NCBI GenBank assembly: GCA_963757815.1
Contig: CAVWSN010000035.1
Span: forward strand, 1-64,000
Source of the DNA: JACVRW01 sp963757815
GTDB taxonomy: Bacteria > Actinomycetota > Thermoleophilia > Solirubrobacterales > Thermoleophilaceae
Length of the DNA stretch: 64,000 nucleotides
Reading direction: 5' to 3'
Below, one piece after another: positions 46,613 through 56,957 of this stretch. How positions within the stretch are numbered: the first letter of the stretch is position 1; every line of letters starts with the position of its first letter. The translations under genes and the position numbers were made by a program. The notes beneath the pieces are model-generated. The model was not told the origin of the DNA. It searched no databases and saw only the letters and a program-made list of their open reading frames with translations.

Positions 46613-47056
46613 ATGGCCATCTTCATCTGCCCGAACTGCGGCAACCGCAGCGAGTCATCTGAGCGCACGGCCGGCTTCCAGAGCCGCGCCAAGGGCTGCA
46701 AGAAGTGCGGCTTCGGCTTCCTCTTCGAGCTGCTCGACGACTACTACCCGGCCCCCAACGCCGCCTTCTTCATACTCGACCAGGAGGGGCGGCTGATCGG
46801 TACCGGCAGGGGCGCGCGGGAGCTGACCGGGCTGGGCGATCTCGACGTGATGGGCCGGCCTGCCCAGGAGGTCCTGAAGCTGCGGTTCGAGAACGGGGAC
46901 GACTACATCGCCACCGCGCTCGAGTGGGGGGTCCGGGTGCTCGACAAGCCGGTGGTGGTGCACGCCGAAGGGGATCGCCCCGAGGCGGCCAAGGCGGACA
47001 TCTTCCCCGCGTATGACGACGACGGGGGGCTTCTCCTCGTGCTCACTCCCCGATGA
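46613..47056 (+). CDS. Zinc-ribbon plus PAS-like protein
   Basis: 147 residues. The N-terminal MAIFICPNCGNRSESSERT and CKKCGFGFLFELLDDYYPAP give two CxxC knuckles (zinc ribbon). Residues about 50-147 resemble a PAS domain (FFILDQEGRLIGTGRGAREL; GLGDLDVMGRPAQEVLKL; HAEGDRPEAAKADIFPAYDD). Such zinc-ribbon/PAS proteins are found in actinobacteria, function unknown. It occupies the slot between ruvB and secD where yajC usually sits, and its stop overlaps the secDF ATG by ATGA. Confidence 0.82.
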   Translation: MAIFICPNCGNRSESSERTAGFQSRAKGCKKCGFGFLFELLDDYYPAPNAAFFILDQEGRLIGTGRGARELTGLGDLDVMGRPAQEVLKLRFENGDDYIATALEWGVRVLDKPVVVHAEGDRPEAAKADIFPAYDDDGGLLLVLTPR

Positions 47057-50000
47057 CCAGCAAGGTTCGCAACCTCACGATCCTCGGGCTCGTGGCCGTG
47101 CTGCTCGGCGCCGCGATCGCGGTGATCCTGACCAAGCCGACCAAGCTCGGCCTCGACCTCAAGGGCGGCGTCGAGCTCGTCTACCAAGGGCGGCCCACGC
47201 CGCAGGTTCCCCAGGTCACGCAGCAGGCGCTCGACGACGCCACCGAGACGATCCGCAAGCGCACCGACGCCCTCGGCGTCTCCGAGCCCGAGATCCAGCG
47301 CTCCGGCCGCGACCAGATCTCGATCGGCCTGCCGGACGTGCAGAACGCCGAGCGGGCGATCGAGCAGGTCGGCACCACCGCCCAGCTGCAGTTCTACGAC
47401 TGGGAGGCAAACGTCCTCGGCGAGCGCGGGCCCGACGACCCGTTCAGGGGCACGAAGGCGCTCTTCGACGCGGTCGAGTTCGCCTCGACCCAGGAGGGCA
47501 AGGCGGAGCAGAGCGACGTCCCGGAGGGCTCCGACGACACGCCCGCGCAGGCCGACAAGGCGAACAACACCGCGGGCGACCGCTACTACCTGTTCGGCCC
47601 TGACCGGCTCCCGATAGGGCCGGACAAGAAGCCCGTCCGGACGGGCGACTACGAGCCGTCGGGCTCCTGCGACGAGCTCCTCGCCGACTACGAGCCCGCG
47701 CCCGGCCCGTCACCCGAGTACCCGAAGGACACGGAGTGCAAGTCCGAGCTCGAGGCGCTCGGATCGGGCGGGCCGCCGAGCGGCTCGCAGGTGATCAAGG
47801 TCCCCGAGGGCGTTGTGGTGGTCGAGGGGGAGCGGGCGGAGAACCAGCCGCCGCAGATCAAGCGGTTCTTCGTAATCGAGGACGACTCCGAGCTCTCGGG
47901 CAAGGACATCACGAACCCCGAGCAGCAGTTCGACCCGAACACCAACGCGCCGGTCGTGACGATGGAGTTCACGGACCAGGGCCGCGAGGCGTTCGCGCGC
48001 GTGACGCGGCGGCTGGCCGACCGCGGCTCCAAGATCATCGTGCCGCCCGGCAGCGACCGCGAGCAGGCCTTCCAGCGCTTCGCGATCACCCTTGACGACA
48101 AGATCGTCTCGCTCGCGACGATCGACTTCATCCAGAACCCCGAGGGGATCGACGGCCGCACCGGCGCGCAGATCGAGGGGATCGGGACGATCGAGGAGAC
48201 GCAGGACCTCGCCGAGAGCCTCCGCATCGGCGCGCTCCCGATCGAGCTCAAGCTGATCTCACAGACCCAGGTCTCGGCCACGCTCGGCCAGCAGGCGCTC
48301 GACCAGGGCCTGACCGCGGCAGCGGTCGGCCTCGCGCTGACGATCCTCTTCCTGCTCGTCTTCTACCGCGTGCTCGGCCTGGTCGCGACCGTCACGCTGA
48401 TCATCTACGCGATCTTCCTGTTCGCGCTCGTGAAGCTGATCCCGATCACGCTCACGCTTCCGGGCATCGCGGGTCTCGTCCTGACACTGGCGGTGGCGGC
48501 CGACGCCAACATCGTCATGTACGAGCGAATAAAGGAGGAGGTCAGAACCGGGCGCTCGATTCCGAGCGCGATCGCCGCCGGCTACTCCAAGGCGCTCAGG
48601 ACGATCATCGACGCGAACGTCGTGACGATCGGGGTGGCGTTCATCCTCTTCACGCTCGCCACCGCGGGGGTCAAGGGTTTCGCATTCACGCTGGGTGTCG
48701 GCACGCTCGTCTCCCTCTTCACGGCCGTGCTCGTGACCTCGGCGATCCTCGGCAGCCTGGCGCGCACGCGGTTCCTGGGGCGGCCGAGCGCGCTCGGCGT
48801 CAACCCGAGGGAGAAGGGCGGCTGGAAGTTCGACTTCATGGGCAACGCGCGCTGGTTCTTCTCGTTCTCCGGCGCGATCCTCGCCGTCGGGGCGATCGCG
48901 ATCGCCACGCTCGGGCTCAACTTCGGCATCGACTTCGAGTCGGGCACGCGGATGACCACTCCGCTCGAGCGTCAGGCGAGCGTGGACGACGTGCGCCAGA
49001 CGCTCGAACCGCTCGGCTACGGCGACGCGAAGATCCAGGAGGTCGACGATCCCGAGCTGGGCGACAACGTGGTCCAGATCGCCGTGCCGCAGCTCGACCC
49101 GGCGCAGGTGAACGAGGTCGAGCAGGCGCTCGACGCAGACTTCGGGGTAGCCGGTGACGAGTTCTCCGCCACCTCGGTGGGCCCGACCTTCGGCGAGCAG
49201 ATAGCGCGGACCGCGACGCTCGCGGTGATCGCATCGCTGCTTCTGATCTCGCTCTACATCGGCTTCCGCTTCGAGTTCAAGTTCGCCATACCTGTGCTGA
49301 TTGCGCTCGCGCACGACCTGCTGATCACGGCGGGCGTGTACGCGCTGTTCGACCGGGAGGTGACGACGTCGACGGTCGCGGCGCTGCTCACCATCATGGG
49401 TTACTCGCTCTACGACACGGTCATCGTGTTCGACCGAATACGAGAGAACGTGCCGCGCATGCCGCGCGCGACCTTCTCGCAGATCGCCAACCGGTCGATG
49501 TCGGAGGTGTTCACGCGATCGCTGGCGACGAGCTTCGTGGTGCTGATGCCGGTCGGCGCGCTGCTCCTGTTCGGCGGCGAGACGCTCAAGGACTTCGCGT
49601 TCGCGCTGCTCGTGGGCGTGGCCTCGGGTGCGTACTCGTCGATCTTCATCGCCACCCCGGTGTTGGTGGAGTGGAAGGAGCGCGAGCAGACCTACATGCG
49701 CCGGCGCCGGTTGCTCCTCAAGGAGTTCGGCGGCAAGATCCCGGCCTTCCCGACCGGCGTGATCGGCGAGCCCGCCCCGGCCGGCGCGGCAGCCGGAGCG
49801 GTCGCCGCGACCGCGGCGTCGGCCCCCGCTCCGGGCCGGCGGCGCGAGCGTGCCGGCCGCAGGGCCGCTCGGCGCGCCCCCGGGGCGCTGCCAGAGCCGC
49901 CCGCCGCCCCAGCCCAGGAGCCGAGCGGGGCGCGTCCGGAACCGCCTCCGACTGCACCCCAGGAGCCGACCCGGCCGCGGCCCGAGCCGGCGGCGCCGCC

Positions 50001-50263
50001 CGTCGAGGACGCAGCGGCCGGTGCACGTCCCGAGCCTGCCGCCGAGCCCGAGCCCGAGCGCCGAGCCCGAGCCCGGCGCCGAGCCCGCGCCGTCGCCCGA
50101 GCCCTCCCGTGGCGAGCCCGCCTCCGCCCGTGGCGAGGCCGGTGCGGACGGCGGTGATGGCGCGCCGCCCGCGGGCCGCGCGCAGTCACGGGTCACGAGC
50201 ACGTCGGGGCCGGGCAAGGCCAAGCGCCGCCAGCGCGCGCGCAAGAAGCACGGGAGGCGTTAG
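47053..50263 (+). CDS. secDF: SecDF protein-export membrane protein (fused SecD-SecF)
   Basis: A single gene encodes both SecD and SecF, about 1070 residues. SecD part: TM1 (LTILGLVAVLLGAAIAVILT), DLKGGVELVYQG, a P1 head of about 300 residues, LESLRIGALPIELKLI and the TM2-6 block with ADANIVMYERIKEEVRTGRS. SecF part from about residue 590: NARWFFSFSGAILAVGAIAI, GIDFESGTRM, YIGFRFEFKFAIPVLIALAH, YDTVIVFDRIRENVPRM. A Pro/Glu/Ala-rich tail ends in KAKRRQRARKKHGRR. An extra C near 50059 would shift the end; the joined tail stops at 50263. It uses the proton-motive force to pull exported proteins out of SecYEG. Confidence 0.95.
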
Positions 50264-50265
50264 CG

Positions 50266-50670
50266 ATGGCAATGGTCGTCTGGGTGATGATGGGAATCTC
50301 GATCTGGCACTTCACGGTCTTCGTGCCCGACCGCTTCTGGGGCGGGATCGTCGGAGCGTTCCTGGTCGCCGCGCTCGGCGCGGTCGTGCTCGGCTACCTG
50401 GCCAACGGCCTGACGATCCCGGGTCAGAACGACACCGACATCGTCCAGGCTCTCATCGCCATCCCCGGCGCCGTGCTCGCGCTCGCGGCGTCGTACCTCT
50501 GGGGCTCGCGCGCCGACGTGGCGCAGGCCTCGATTCGCCATCCCCGGCGCCGTGCTCGCGCTCGCGGCGTCGTACCTCTGGGGCTCGCGCGCCGACGTGG
50601 CGCACGGCCTCGATCACGGGCATACGCGCGAGGGCTCGGTCAAGAGCCCACACCACAGCTCGGCTCCTAA
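50266..50670 (+). CDS. Small membrane protein, 3' end disturbed by a duplication
   Basis: ATG 50266, 3 bases after the secDF stop. The first about 80 residues (MAMVVWVMMGISIWHFTVFV, GGIVGAFLVAALGAVVLGYL, IAIPGAVLALAASYLWGS) have three TM segments. A 79-bp tandem duplication (50456-50613) then shifts the frame, and the rest (SIRHPRRRARARGVVPLGL...) is Arg-rich nonsense. The original protein probably ended soon after GSRADVA. No function known. Confidence 0.6.
   Translation: MAMVVWVMMGISIWHFTVFVPDRFWGGIVGAFLVAALGAVVLGYLANGLTIPGQNDTDIVQALIAIPGAVLALAASYLWGSRADVAQASIRHPRRRARARGVVPLGLARRRGARPRSRAYARGLGQEPTPQLGS
50456..50613 (+). repeat. 79-bp tandem duplication
   Basis: Two adjacent copies: 50456-50534 and 50535-50613, beginning TCGCCATCCCCGGCGCCGTG. 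They are identical for about 70 bases and differ by an added C near the end of the second copy. It falls inside a small membrane-protein gene and breaks its frame, since 79 is not a multiple of 3. Confidence 0.9.
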
Positions 50671-53600
50671 CAGATGCGATGTGGCTCGCGGTCCGGCAGG
50701 TACCGGGTCCACTCCGCGCTCGTGAGGTCTCGACTGACCAGTGAGCACGCCGCCTCGGCCCACGATCCCCGACGGAGTTCCCAGATCGCCGAAGCGCCGG
50801 CAGGTCCGGCGGTCGCGAGGTGCGTGCCGTCGGGCGAGAACGCAGGACGGCTCGCAAGGAAATGCTCGGACGAGTACGTGCGCTCGGTATACGGCACGGT
50901 GCCCGCGACGAGCTCGTCGCCAATGGATGTGCCGGTATCGGCATCCCACAGGCGCGTCCGCGCCGTGCCGGCGGTCGTCGACGCGAGCAGCGAGCCGTCG
51001 GTGCTGTAAGCGACGCCGGCCACGGGGCCCGCATGTCCGGTAAGGGCGGGGCCAATCTCGCGATGCGTTCGAACGGACCATTGCCGAACGGCGCCCACGG
51101 ACGTGCCGCCCGCGATCCGCCTCCCGTCTGGCGAGAAAGCGATCGACGGGATGCTCGCGTCCGCGAGCTCGATCGGATCGCCCGCCCGACGATGGGTCTT
51201 TCCGTCATGGAACGTCAGGAAGTTGCCGTCTGCCGAGACGGCCAAGACGTTCCCGTCGGGTGCCCACGCGACCGCCAACGGAACCCCATCCTGTTCGGTC
51301 GGGATGCGCGACCCGATCTCTTCTCCGGTGGCCGGATCCCAGATGCGGACGTGGCCCTGTTCTTCGATCGCTTCGTCGCCCTGACCGCGTGTGTTGTCCA
51401 CTGCAACCGCGATGAACCCCGTGGCCGGATCAACCGCGACGCTGTGCGCCCATCCACCGTCGAGGTCGAGATGCGACCCTCGCTCGCCGTCGAGGCCCAG
51501 TGATGTCACCCCGTCGGTTCCGCCGACGACGATGCGACGACGCTCCGTGTCGACGGCGACGGCCAGGGCCTCGCCGGGCACCCGGGTCGTTCGACTCGGA
51601 ACACCCGCCGCATCACGGAACACGATGCCTCCGTCCGTCTCGGCAGTGACGAAACGTCGCTTGTCGATCCATGCGGCCTGGGTGATGCCCGCGTCGCCTC
51701 CGCGCAAGGGCTTGCCGATGGTGCGGGTTCCGTCGAGGGCCCAGATCGCGCCTGTGCGGTCGACACCCGCGGTCGCGAATATCGTGCCGTCCTTGGAGAA
51801 CGACACGTCGTTGATCTCCGATGCATTCGCCGCGAGTTGTAGGCCCACCGGCGTACCTTCCCGATCGAAGAACTGCGTACGGCCGTCGTTGCGTCCGGAG
51901 GCCAGAAGCGTCCCGTCGCGACTCCACTCGAGACTCGTTGAGTACCTCTCCTGCGACAGTGTCGCCAACGACTTCCCGGTCGACGGGTCGACGAGGAGGA
52001 TCGGTCCGGTGTCCGTCCCGACCGCGAGGACGGATGCGTCCGGGTTAAACGCGAGCGCCGTGACCTCGGTGGCGAGCCCGCCGGCCCGCTTCGCCGCAGG
52101 GATGTCCTTGCCGACCGCGGTGCGCTTGCGGACGTCGAACACCCTCACGCCACCGGCCGGTGTCGGGGACGCGATGAACCGTCCATCGGGTGACAGGGCG
52201 ATCCGCCGGTCGCCGACGTACTCGTCGATCAGCACCCACGGCTTCCCCCTCGGTTCCCACGTCTGCGTGTTCCAGGCGATCGCGATGGTCGGGAACGGCC
52301 CGCCCAGGCGCGGTCCGCCCTGGGTGACGAGCACGCGCCCGTCGCGGCTGAACGCCGCCGAGCTAAGCGCGCCTCCAGGGCTACGGGTTTCGCGGACGAA
52401 CCGACGCGAGCGGAGGTCCCAAACCTGAAGGAGCCCGATGACGTCCCCGTCCGTCTCGCGGATTGCGGGCTGCACCAACCAGCGGCCGTCGGGTGAGATC
52501 GCACCGCCGAGGATGACGTTCTTCCCGCGGCGGAGCACGGCGATCCGTTCACCCGTCTCGACGTCCCAAAGCAACGTCCCAGAGCCGTCGGACGTCGGTG
52601 TTGCAAGGAGCTTCCCGTCCGGGCTGAAGATCGCCGCTTCGAGGCCCGACTCTGTGCCCTGGAGGAGACCAAGGAGTTGTGGGTGCTTTTCGACCGCCGC
52701 CAGCAGGGTGCTTCGGGTGTCCGCGTCGTCGCGCAGTCGAAGCGCCTCGACGGCGAGGAGCATGCCGAGGTCAGGGGATCGTTCGATGACCGAACGCGAC
52801 ACCGCTGCGACCCGCGCAACGTCGGCTCGGTCGCGCTCGTCCGCCGCACGTTCGCGCGACACGAGCGCCAGCCCGCCGGCGACGATGGCGACGACCAACG
52901 CGATCGCCATGCCGGCAAGCAACGTCCGGCGCCGGCGCGTCGATCGGACCTCCTCCTTGCGGCTGGCGTCGAGGAAATCGCGCTCGAGCGGCGACAGGTC
53001 GGGGTCGGACGCGAGCCAGTCTGCGGCCGCGGCCAGTCGCGGCCCCCGGTAGAGCTCGCTGGGCACCCGTCCGAGCGAGTCCCATGCCGCCGCTGACGAG
53101 GTGACGTGCCGATGGATGCGCAGCCCCTCGCGTCCTTCGTCGATCCACGCTTGGAGGCGCGGCCACTCTCGGATCAGCGCCTCGTGCGCGACCTCGACTG
53201 CACCTTCGTCGACGATGACCAAGCGCGCGGCCGACAGCGTCCCCACAACGGTTGAGGCGCGGTCGCCACCGAGCTCGTCGAGTGCCGCACGACGGCGCAT
53301 GTCGACCGTCTCGCCCGGCTCGACGAGCCGGAGGAACACCGCGCGGGCCAACTCTTGGTCGGATGCGTCGAGCTCGTCGAGCACGCGGTCCGCCGTCGAC
53401 GCGATCGCGCCGCGTACGCCGCCGGTCGCGTGGTAGCCCTCGAGGGTGAGTCGGCGACCGTCCCGCCGCTCCCACGTCGCATGCAGCGCGTGTGCGAGGA
53501 GTGGAAGGGCACCCGGCTCACCTTCGACCTCGGCGACGAGGACATCGACGAGCCCGACTTCGACGCGCAGCCCGGCGGCCCGCGCCGGTTCGGTGATCGC

Positions 53601-55364
53601 GCGACGAAGCTCGTCGGCGGACATCGGACCGAGCAGCACCTGCTCTCGCGCGACCGCCTCGGCCAGTCCGGCGTGGTTCGCACAACTGCCGTAGAAGTCC
53701 GCTCGGAGCCCGATCGCGACGGGCTCTTCGCGGGCGAGCAGGCTGTCGATGAAGCGAGTGCGCACATCCTCGTCGTCGCACAGCGTGAAGACTTCCTCGA
53801 ACTGGTCGACGACGAGGAGCCCGGCGACGTCGGGGACGGAGGGACTCTCGCCCGGCGTCATAACCTCGCCCGGGCCGAACGCGGGCAGCACACCCGCCCG
53901 AAGCACGGACGACTTCCCGCTTCCCGAACTGCCGACGACCGCGACAAAGCCCCCATCGCGGACGCGGCCCAGCAGCTCGCCGGCGACGTCCTCTCGTCCG
54001 AAGAACAGCTCGCGATCATCAGGCTGGAACGGGAGCAGTCCCGGATACGGACATTCGGTCGCCGGCTTCGGCGTGCTGATGCCCGGGGCGGAGATCGCGA
54101 AGACGTGCTCGGTTTCGCGGACACCGCGCAGCCGATGGGGACCGAGGTCGACGAGGGATGCGCCGTCGGTCATCCGGCTACGGACGAGGTCAGCCGTGAC
54201 GTGCGAGAGCAGTACCTCGCCGCCGTCGCCGAGCCCGCGGATCCGCGCGGCGACGTTGAGTGCTGCACCGAAGTAGGTCTCGTCTCGACGCTCCGCTTCT
54301 CCTGTGTGGAGCGCCGTTCGCACCCGTAGCTGGAGCCCCTCCGGCCACTCCTCTGCCCCCAGCCGTCGATTCATGTTGAGCACGGCGGCGAGCGCGTTCG
54401 CCGGGTCGGCGAATACCGACACGGTCGCGTCGCCCTCGCCCATCGACTTGATGAACCGGCCTCCTCCCGCTTCGACGGTGGCGGCGATCAGCTCGTCGTG
54501 CCGGACGAGGGCTTGGCCCATCGCCGCGGGCTGGGCATCCCACATCGACGTCGATCCCTCGATGTCCGTCATACAGAACGTGAGGACGCCGGTCGGAAGT
54601 GTCTGCCCCCAGCCGGCGCGGAGCCGCTCTAGGAACTCCCCGGGCGTCTGCGGCCGTCGTGCCGGGTCGGTGGCGAGACCGAGCCGCAGTGCCTCCTCGA
54701 GTTGCTCGGCCTCCGCCGGGTCGAGCCCGTCCCATGAGGGACGGATCCCGCTCGGCGCCGAACCGGTCAGCAGCGCGAAGCCTGTGGCGGCGAGCGAATA
54801 GATGTCACTCGCTCTGCTCGGCCGCTCGCCCGCCATGAGCTCCGGCGCGGCGTAACCGCGCGTGCCGCCGCGACGCATGGGGGAATCGGGTGATGACGAG
54901 AGACTGAAGTCGACGAGAACGACTCGACCGCCCCGGGTGAGGATCAAGTTGGCGGGCTTCACGTCCCCGTGGATCACCGGGCGCTCGAGCGTGTGGAGAT
55001 GCGTGAGCGCGGACGCCGCATCGGACAGCCAGCGCATCACGCTCGACGGCGACAGTCCGGGTCGTCCCTGCGTACGGAGGAGTCGCGCGAGATCCGTCCC
55101 TTCGACCCAGTCCATCGCGACGATGTACCGGTCGCCGTCGAAGAAGTCCTCTCGCACGAGCGGGAGATGCTCGTGCGGTGGCACGCCAAGCAGGATCCGG
55201 GCCTCTGCCAGGAGATCCTCTCGAGCACCGCCGGACCGGACCGTCCGGATCTTGAGTGCGACGAGTCGCTCATGTGGTGGTCGAGCGCTTTCACGACGCG
55301 AAGCTCCCGCCTTCGCCGAGCACCTCGAGCGGCTCGAACGATCCCGGATGCGGTCCGTGGTCAC
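50667..55364 (-). CDS. Ser/Thr kinase - nucleotidyl cyclase - STAND NTPase - WD40 fusion
   Basis: 1565 residues as read from GTG 55364. (1) Ser/Thr kinase, to about 255: Lys in LVALKI (36-38), HGDVKPANL (132-140), DFS for DFG (152-154), APE (173-175). The glycine loop (LGEGGSF) is out of frame, since at least three slips lie between 55260 and 55341. (2) Class III nucleotidyl cyclase, 259-425: metal Asp267 in TDIEGST, GEGD (310-312), Asn370/Arg374. (3) STAND NTPase: Walker A GSSGSGKSS (about 480), LLVVDQFEEV Walker B. (4) TM, 814-835. (5) WD40 repeats to the end (SPDGKLLAT, SPDGRFIAS). The kinase is probably cytoplasmic and the WD40 part outside, by TM topology. It diverges from an FHA-HTH gene. 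Confidence 0.88.
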   Translation of the reverse strand: MTTDRIRDRSSRSRCSAKAGASRRESARPPHERLVALKIRTVRSGGAREDLLAEARILLGVPPHEHLPLVREDFFDGDRYIVAMDWVEGTDLARLLRTQGRPGLSPSSVMRWLSDAASALTHLHTLERPVIHGDVKPANLILTRGGRVVLVDFSLSSSPDSPMRRGGTRGYAAPELMAGERPSRASDIYSLAATGFALLTGSAPSGIRPSWDGLDPAEAEQLEEALRLGLATDPARRPQTPGEFLERLRAGWGQTLPTGVLTFCMTDIEGSTSMWDAQPAAMGQALVRHDELIAATVEAGGGRFIKSMGEGDATVSVFADPANALAAVLNMNRRLGAEEWPEGLQLRVRTALHTGEAERRDETYFGAALNVAARIRGLGDGGEVLLSHVTADLVRSRMTDGASLVDLGPHRLRGVRETEHVFAISAPGISTPKPATECPYPGLLPFQPDDRELFFGREDVAGELLGRVRDGGFVAVVGSSGSGKSSVLRAGVLPAFGPGEVMTPGESPSVPDVAGLLVVDQFEEVFTLCDDEDVRTRFIDSLLAREEPVAIGLRADFYGSCANHAGLAEAVAREQVLLGPMSADELRRAITEPARAAGLRVEVGLVDVLVAEVEGEPGALPLLAHALHATWERRDGRRLTLEGYHATGGVRGAIASTADRVLDELDASDQELARAVFLRLVEPGETVDMRRRAALDELGGDRASTVVGTLSAARLVIVDEGAVEVAHEALIREWPRLQAWIDEGREGLRIHRHVTSSAAAWDSLGRVPSELYRGPRLAAAADWLASDPDLSPLERDFLDASRKEEVRSTRRRRTLLAGMAIALVVAIVAGGLALVSRERAADERDRADVARVAAVSRSVIERSPDLGMLLAVEALRLRDDADTRSTLLAAVEKHPQLLGLLQGTESGLEAAIFSPDGKLLATPTSDGSGTLLWDVETGERIAVLRRGKNVILGGAISPDGRWLVQPAIRETDGDVIGLLQVWDLRSRRFVRETRSPGGALSSAAFSRDGRVLVTQGGPRLGGPFPTIAIAWNTQTWEPRGKPWVLIDEYVGDRRIALSPDGRFIASPTPAGGVRVFDVRKRTAVGKDIPAAKRAGGLATEVTALAFNPDASVLAVGTDTGPILLVDPSTGKSLATLSQERYSTSLEWSRDGTLLASGRNDGRTQFFDREGTPVGLQLAANASEINDVSFSKDGTIFATAGVDRTGAIWALDGTRTIGKPLRGGDAGITQAAWIDKRRFVTAETDGGIVFRDAAGVPSRTTRVPGEALAVAVDTERRRIVVGGTDGVTSLGLDGERGSHLDLDGGWAHSVAVDPATGFIAVAVDNTRGQGDEAIEEQGHVRIWDPATGEEIGSRIPTEQDGVPLAVAWAPDGNVLAVSADGNFLTFHDGKTHRRAGDPIELADASIPSIAFSPDGRRIAGGTSVGAVRQWSVRTHREIGPALTGHAGPVAGVAYSTDGSLLASTTAGTARTRLWDADTGTSIGDELVAGTVPYTERTYSSEHFLASRPAFSPDGTHLATAGPAGASAIWELRRGSWAEAACSLVSRDLTSAEWTRYLPDREPHRIC

Positions 55365-55418
55365 GACGTCACCAGAACCGACCTTAATGCCGGTCGGTCG
55401 CCTAGGTAGAGTTTTCGG

Positions 55419-56015
55419 GTGAGCCAGATCGAGGTATGGGCACTATCCGGACGCACGTACGTCGATCTCTCGGACGACCGGACGACGATCGGCAAGGGAG
55501 GCGAGAACAAGATCTCGTTGTCCGGCGATCCGACGGTCAGTCGTCTGCATGCCGTCATCGAGCGATTCGAACCGGGATGGTGCGTGAGCGACCTCGGATC
55601 CTCGAACGGCACGTACCTCAACGGTGAGCGCATCTGGGCCGCGCAGCGGCTTCGGAACGGCGACGAGATTCGCGTCGGAAGGACCCGGCTGCTCTTCCGC
55701 GACGCCGACGACCTCGGCAGGACCGTCACCGAGACCGACGAGGGTGCCCCGCGACTCACGCCTCGCGAACGTGATGTGCTCGTCGTGTTGTGCAAGCCGC
55801 TCCTCGCGCGCGACCAGTTCACGGAGCCCAGTTCGATCAAGGAGATCGCTGCGGAGCTGGTCGTGAGTGACGCCGCCGTGAAGCAGCATCTCCAGAACCT
55901 GTACGACAAGTTCGGCGTGGCCGCCGCAGACCACCGCCGGACGCGCCTCGCGAACGAGGCGATCCGGCGGGGTGCCGTCAGGCTTGCGGACCTGCGCGGC
56001 GAACCCTCGGTATAG
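55419..56015 (+). CDS. FHA domain - helix-turn-helix regulator
   Basis: 198 residues from GTG 55419. The N-terminal FHA domain (residues about 20-95) has TTIGKGGENKISLSGDPTVS, then SRLHAVIERFEPG and SSNGTYLNGERI, with the phosphothreonine-binding Gly, Arg, Ser, Asn residues conserved. The C-terminal about 85 residues are an HTH that begins APRLTPRERDVLVVLCKPLL and continues IKEIAAELVVSDAAVKQHLQ, NLYDKF, like a winged or LuxR-type domain. It probably binds the kinase's phosphorylated product and DNA. Only 54 bp separate its start from the kinase gene's start, so they share a control region. Confidence 0.88.
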   Translation: MSQIEVWALSGRTYVDLSDDRTTIGKGGENKISLSGDPTVSRLHAVIERFEPGWCVSDLGSSNGTYLNGERIWAAQRLRNGDEIRVGRTRLLFRDADDLGRTVTETDEGAPRLTPRERDVLVVLCKPLLARDQFTEPSSIKEIAAELVVSDAAVKQHLQNLYDKFGVAAADHRRTRLANEAIRRGAVRLADLRGEPSV

Positions 56016-56016
56016 G

Positions 56017-56842
56017 TCAAGAGCAGATCTGCTCGTCGTACGCGTCGATGCGACTGTTCGCCTCGCGGATCGATGCGTCCGTGTGCTGGAAGATCGCGCG
56101 GTCGTGCGCCGTGCCGGACAGTACGAGCTTCGGCAAATCGTAGTCGTACTTCTTGATCACCCGCCGCTGCTGCGTCCGGTCGAACTCGGCGAGCTTGCCC
56201 ACGTCAGCGCGGATCGCGCCCGGTGCCGCGTCAGTCTGTTGCTCTTGGAGACGCCACAGCTGTTCCCCGTCGAGCAGCTTCTTCACTGCGCGGTCGACGG
56301 GCCGCTCCCAACGGCGGAGCCGATCAGTTCGTTTATCTCCCCGTCGAGCTCGCAGTACGCACCCGGCCCTCGCCTTTGAACGACACGTGCGCCGGCGGCA
56401 GTCCTTGCGATCCGCAAACATTGGCCTCGTAGGTCAGGATGGCCACGAACGCTTTCTGGACACGTTCGCTCGGCGCGCCATCGAAGATCGCCTTCTCGGC
56501 CTCCGTGCCCTCCGCCGACCTCCTCGTAGCTGAACCCGAACTTCTCCAGGACGGGCAGCGGACGGACTTTATGGCCCCGCCGTAGACCTTCCAGTCATCG
56601 GCGACAGCCGGCGGCGCCTCGCGAACGACTCTTCGATCAACGCCCGTAATCCTTGAAGTGCGCCTCGATCGACTCGGATCCGACTCGTCGACCGGCGTCA
56701 TCTCGTGGACCGCCCACTGCCGCGATACATCGCAGAACCGACTCGCCGACGCGTTCTGGGGTTCCTCGCGTTCCTCGCCACAGCCGATGGCCGTGAGCAC
56801 GGCCACCGCCATCACCACTCGCGCCACTGTTATTGGTCTCAT
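56017..56842 (-). pseudogene. Lipoprotein, several frameshifts
   Basis: ATG 56842: MRPITVARVVMAVAVLTAIG then CGEEREEPQ (lipobox). FCDVSRQWAVHEMTPVDESD is followed by slips; the alternative frame near 56660 gives ESIEAHFKDYG, and later AVADDWKVYGGAIKS, TEAEKAIFDGAPSERVQKAF and EANVCGSQGLPPAHVSFKGE appear in neighbouring frames. The C-terminal part (VIKKYDYDLPKLVLSGTAHD to QICS) is again shifted. Combined length about 275. Only a conserved-lipoprotein call is possible. Confidence 0.6.
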
Positions 56843-56957
56843 GTCGCGAGCATGGCGACGGCCAAGCCGCACCGCTATCGCCGGGGCGTACTGAGTTACC
56901 TGCCCTCGGGGAAGGAGAAGGTTGCCCCCAGGCAAGGACGCTGATCGGAAATGATAT

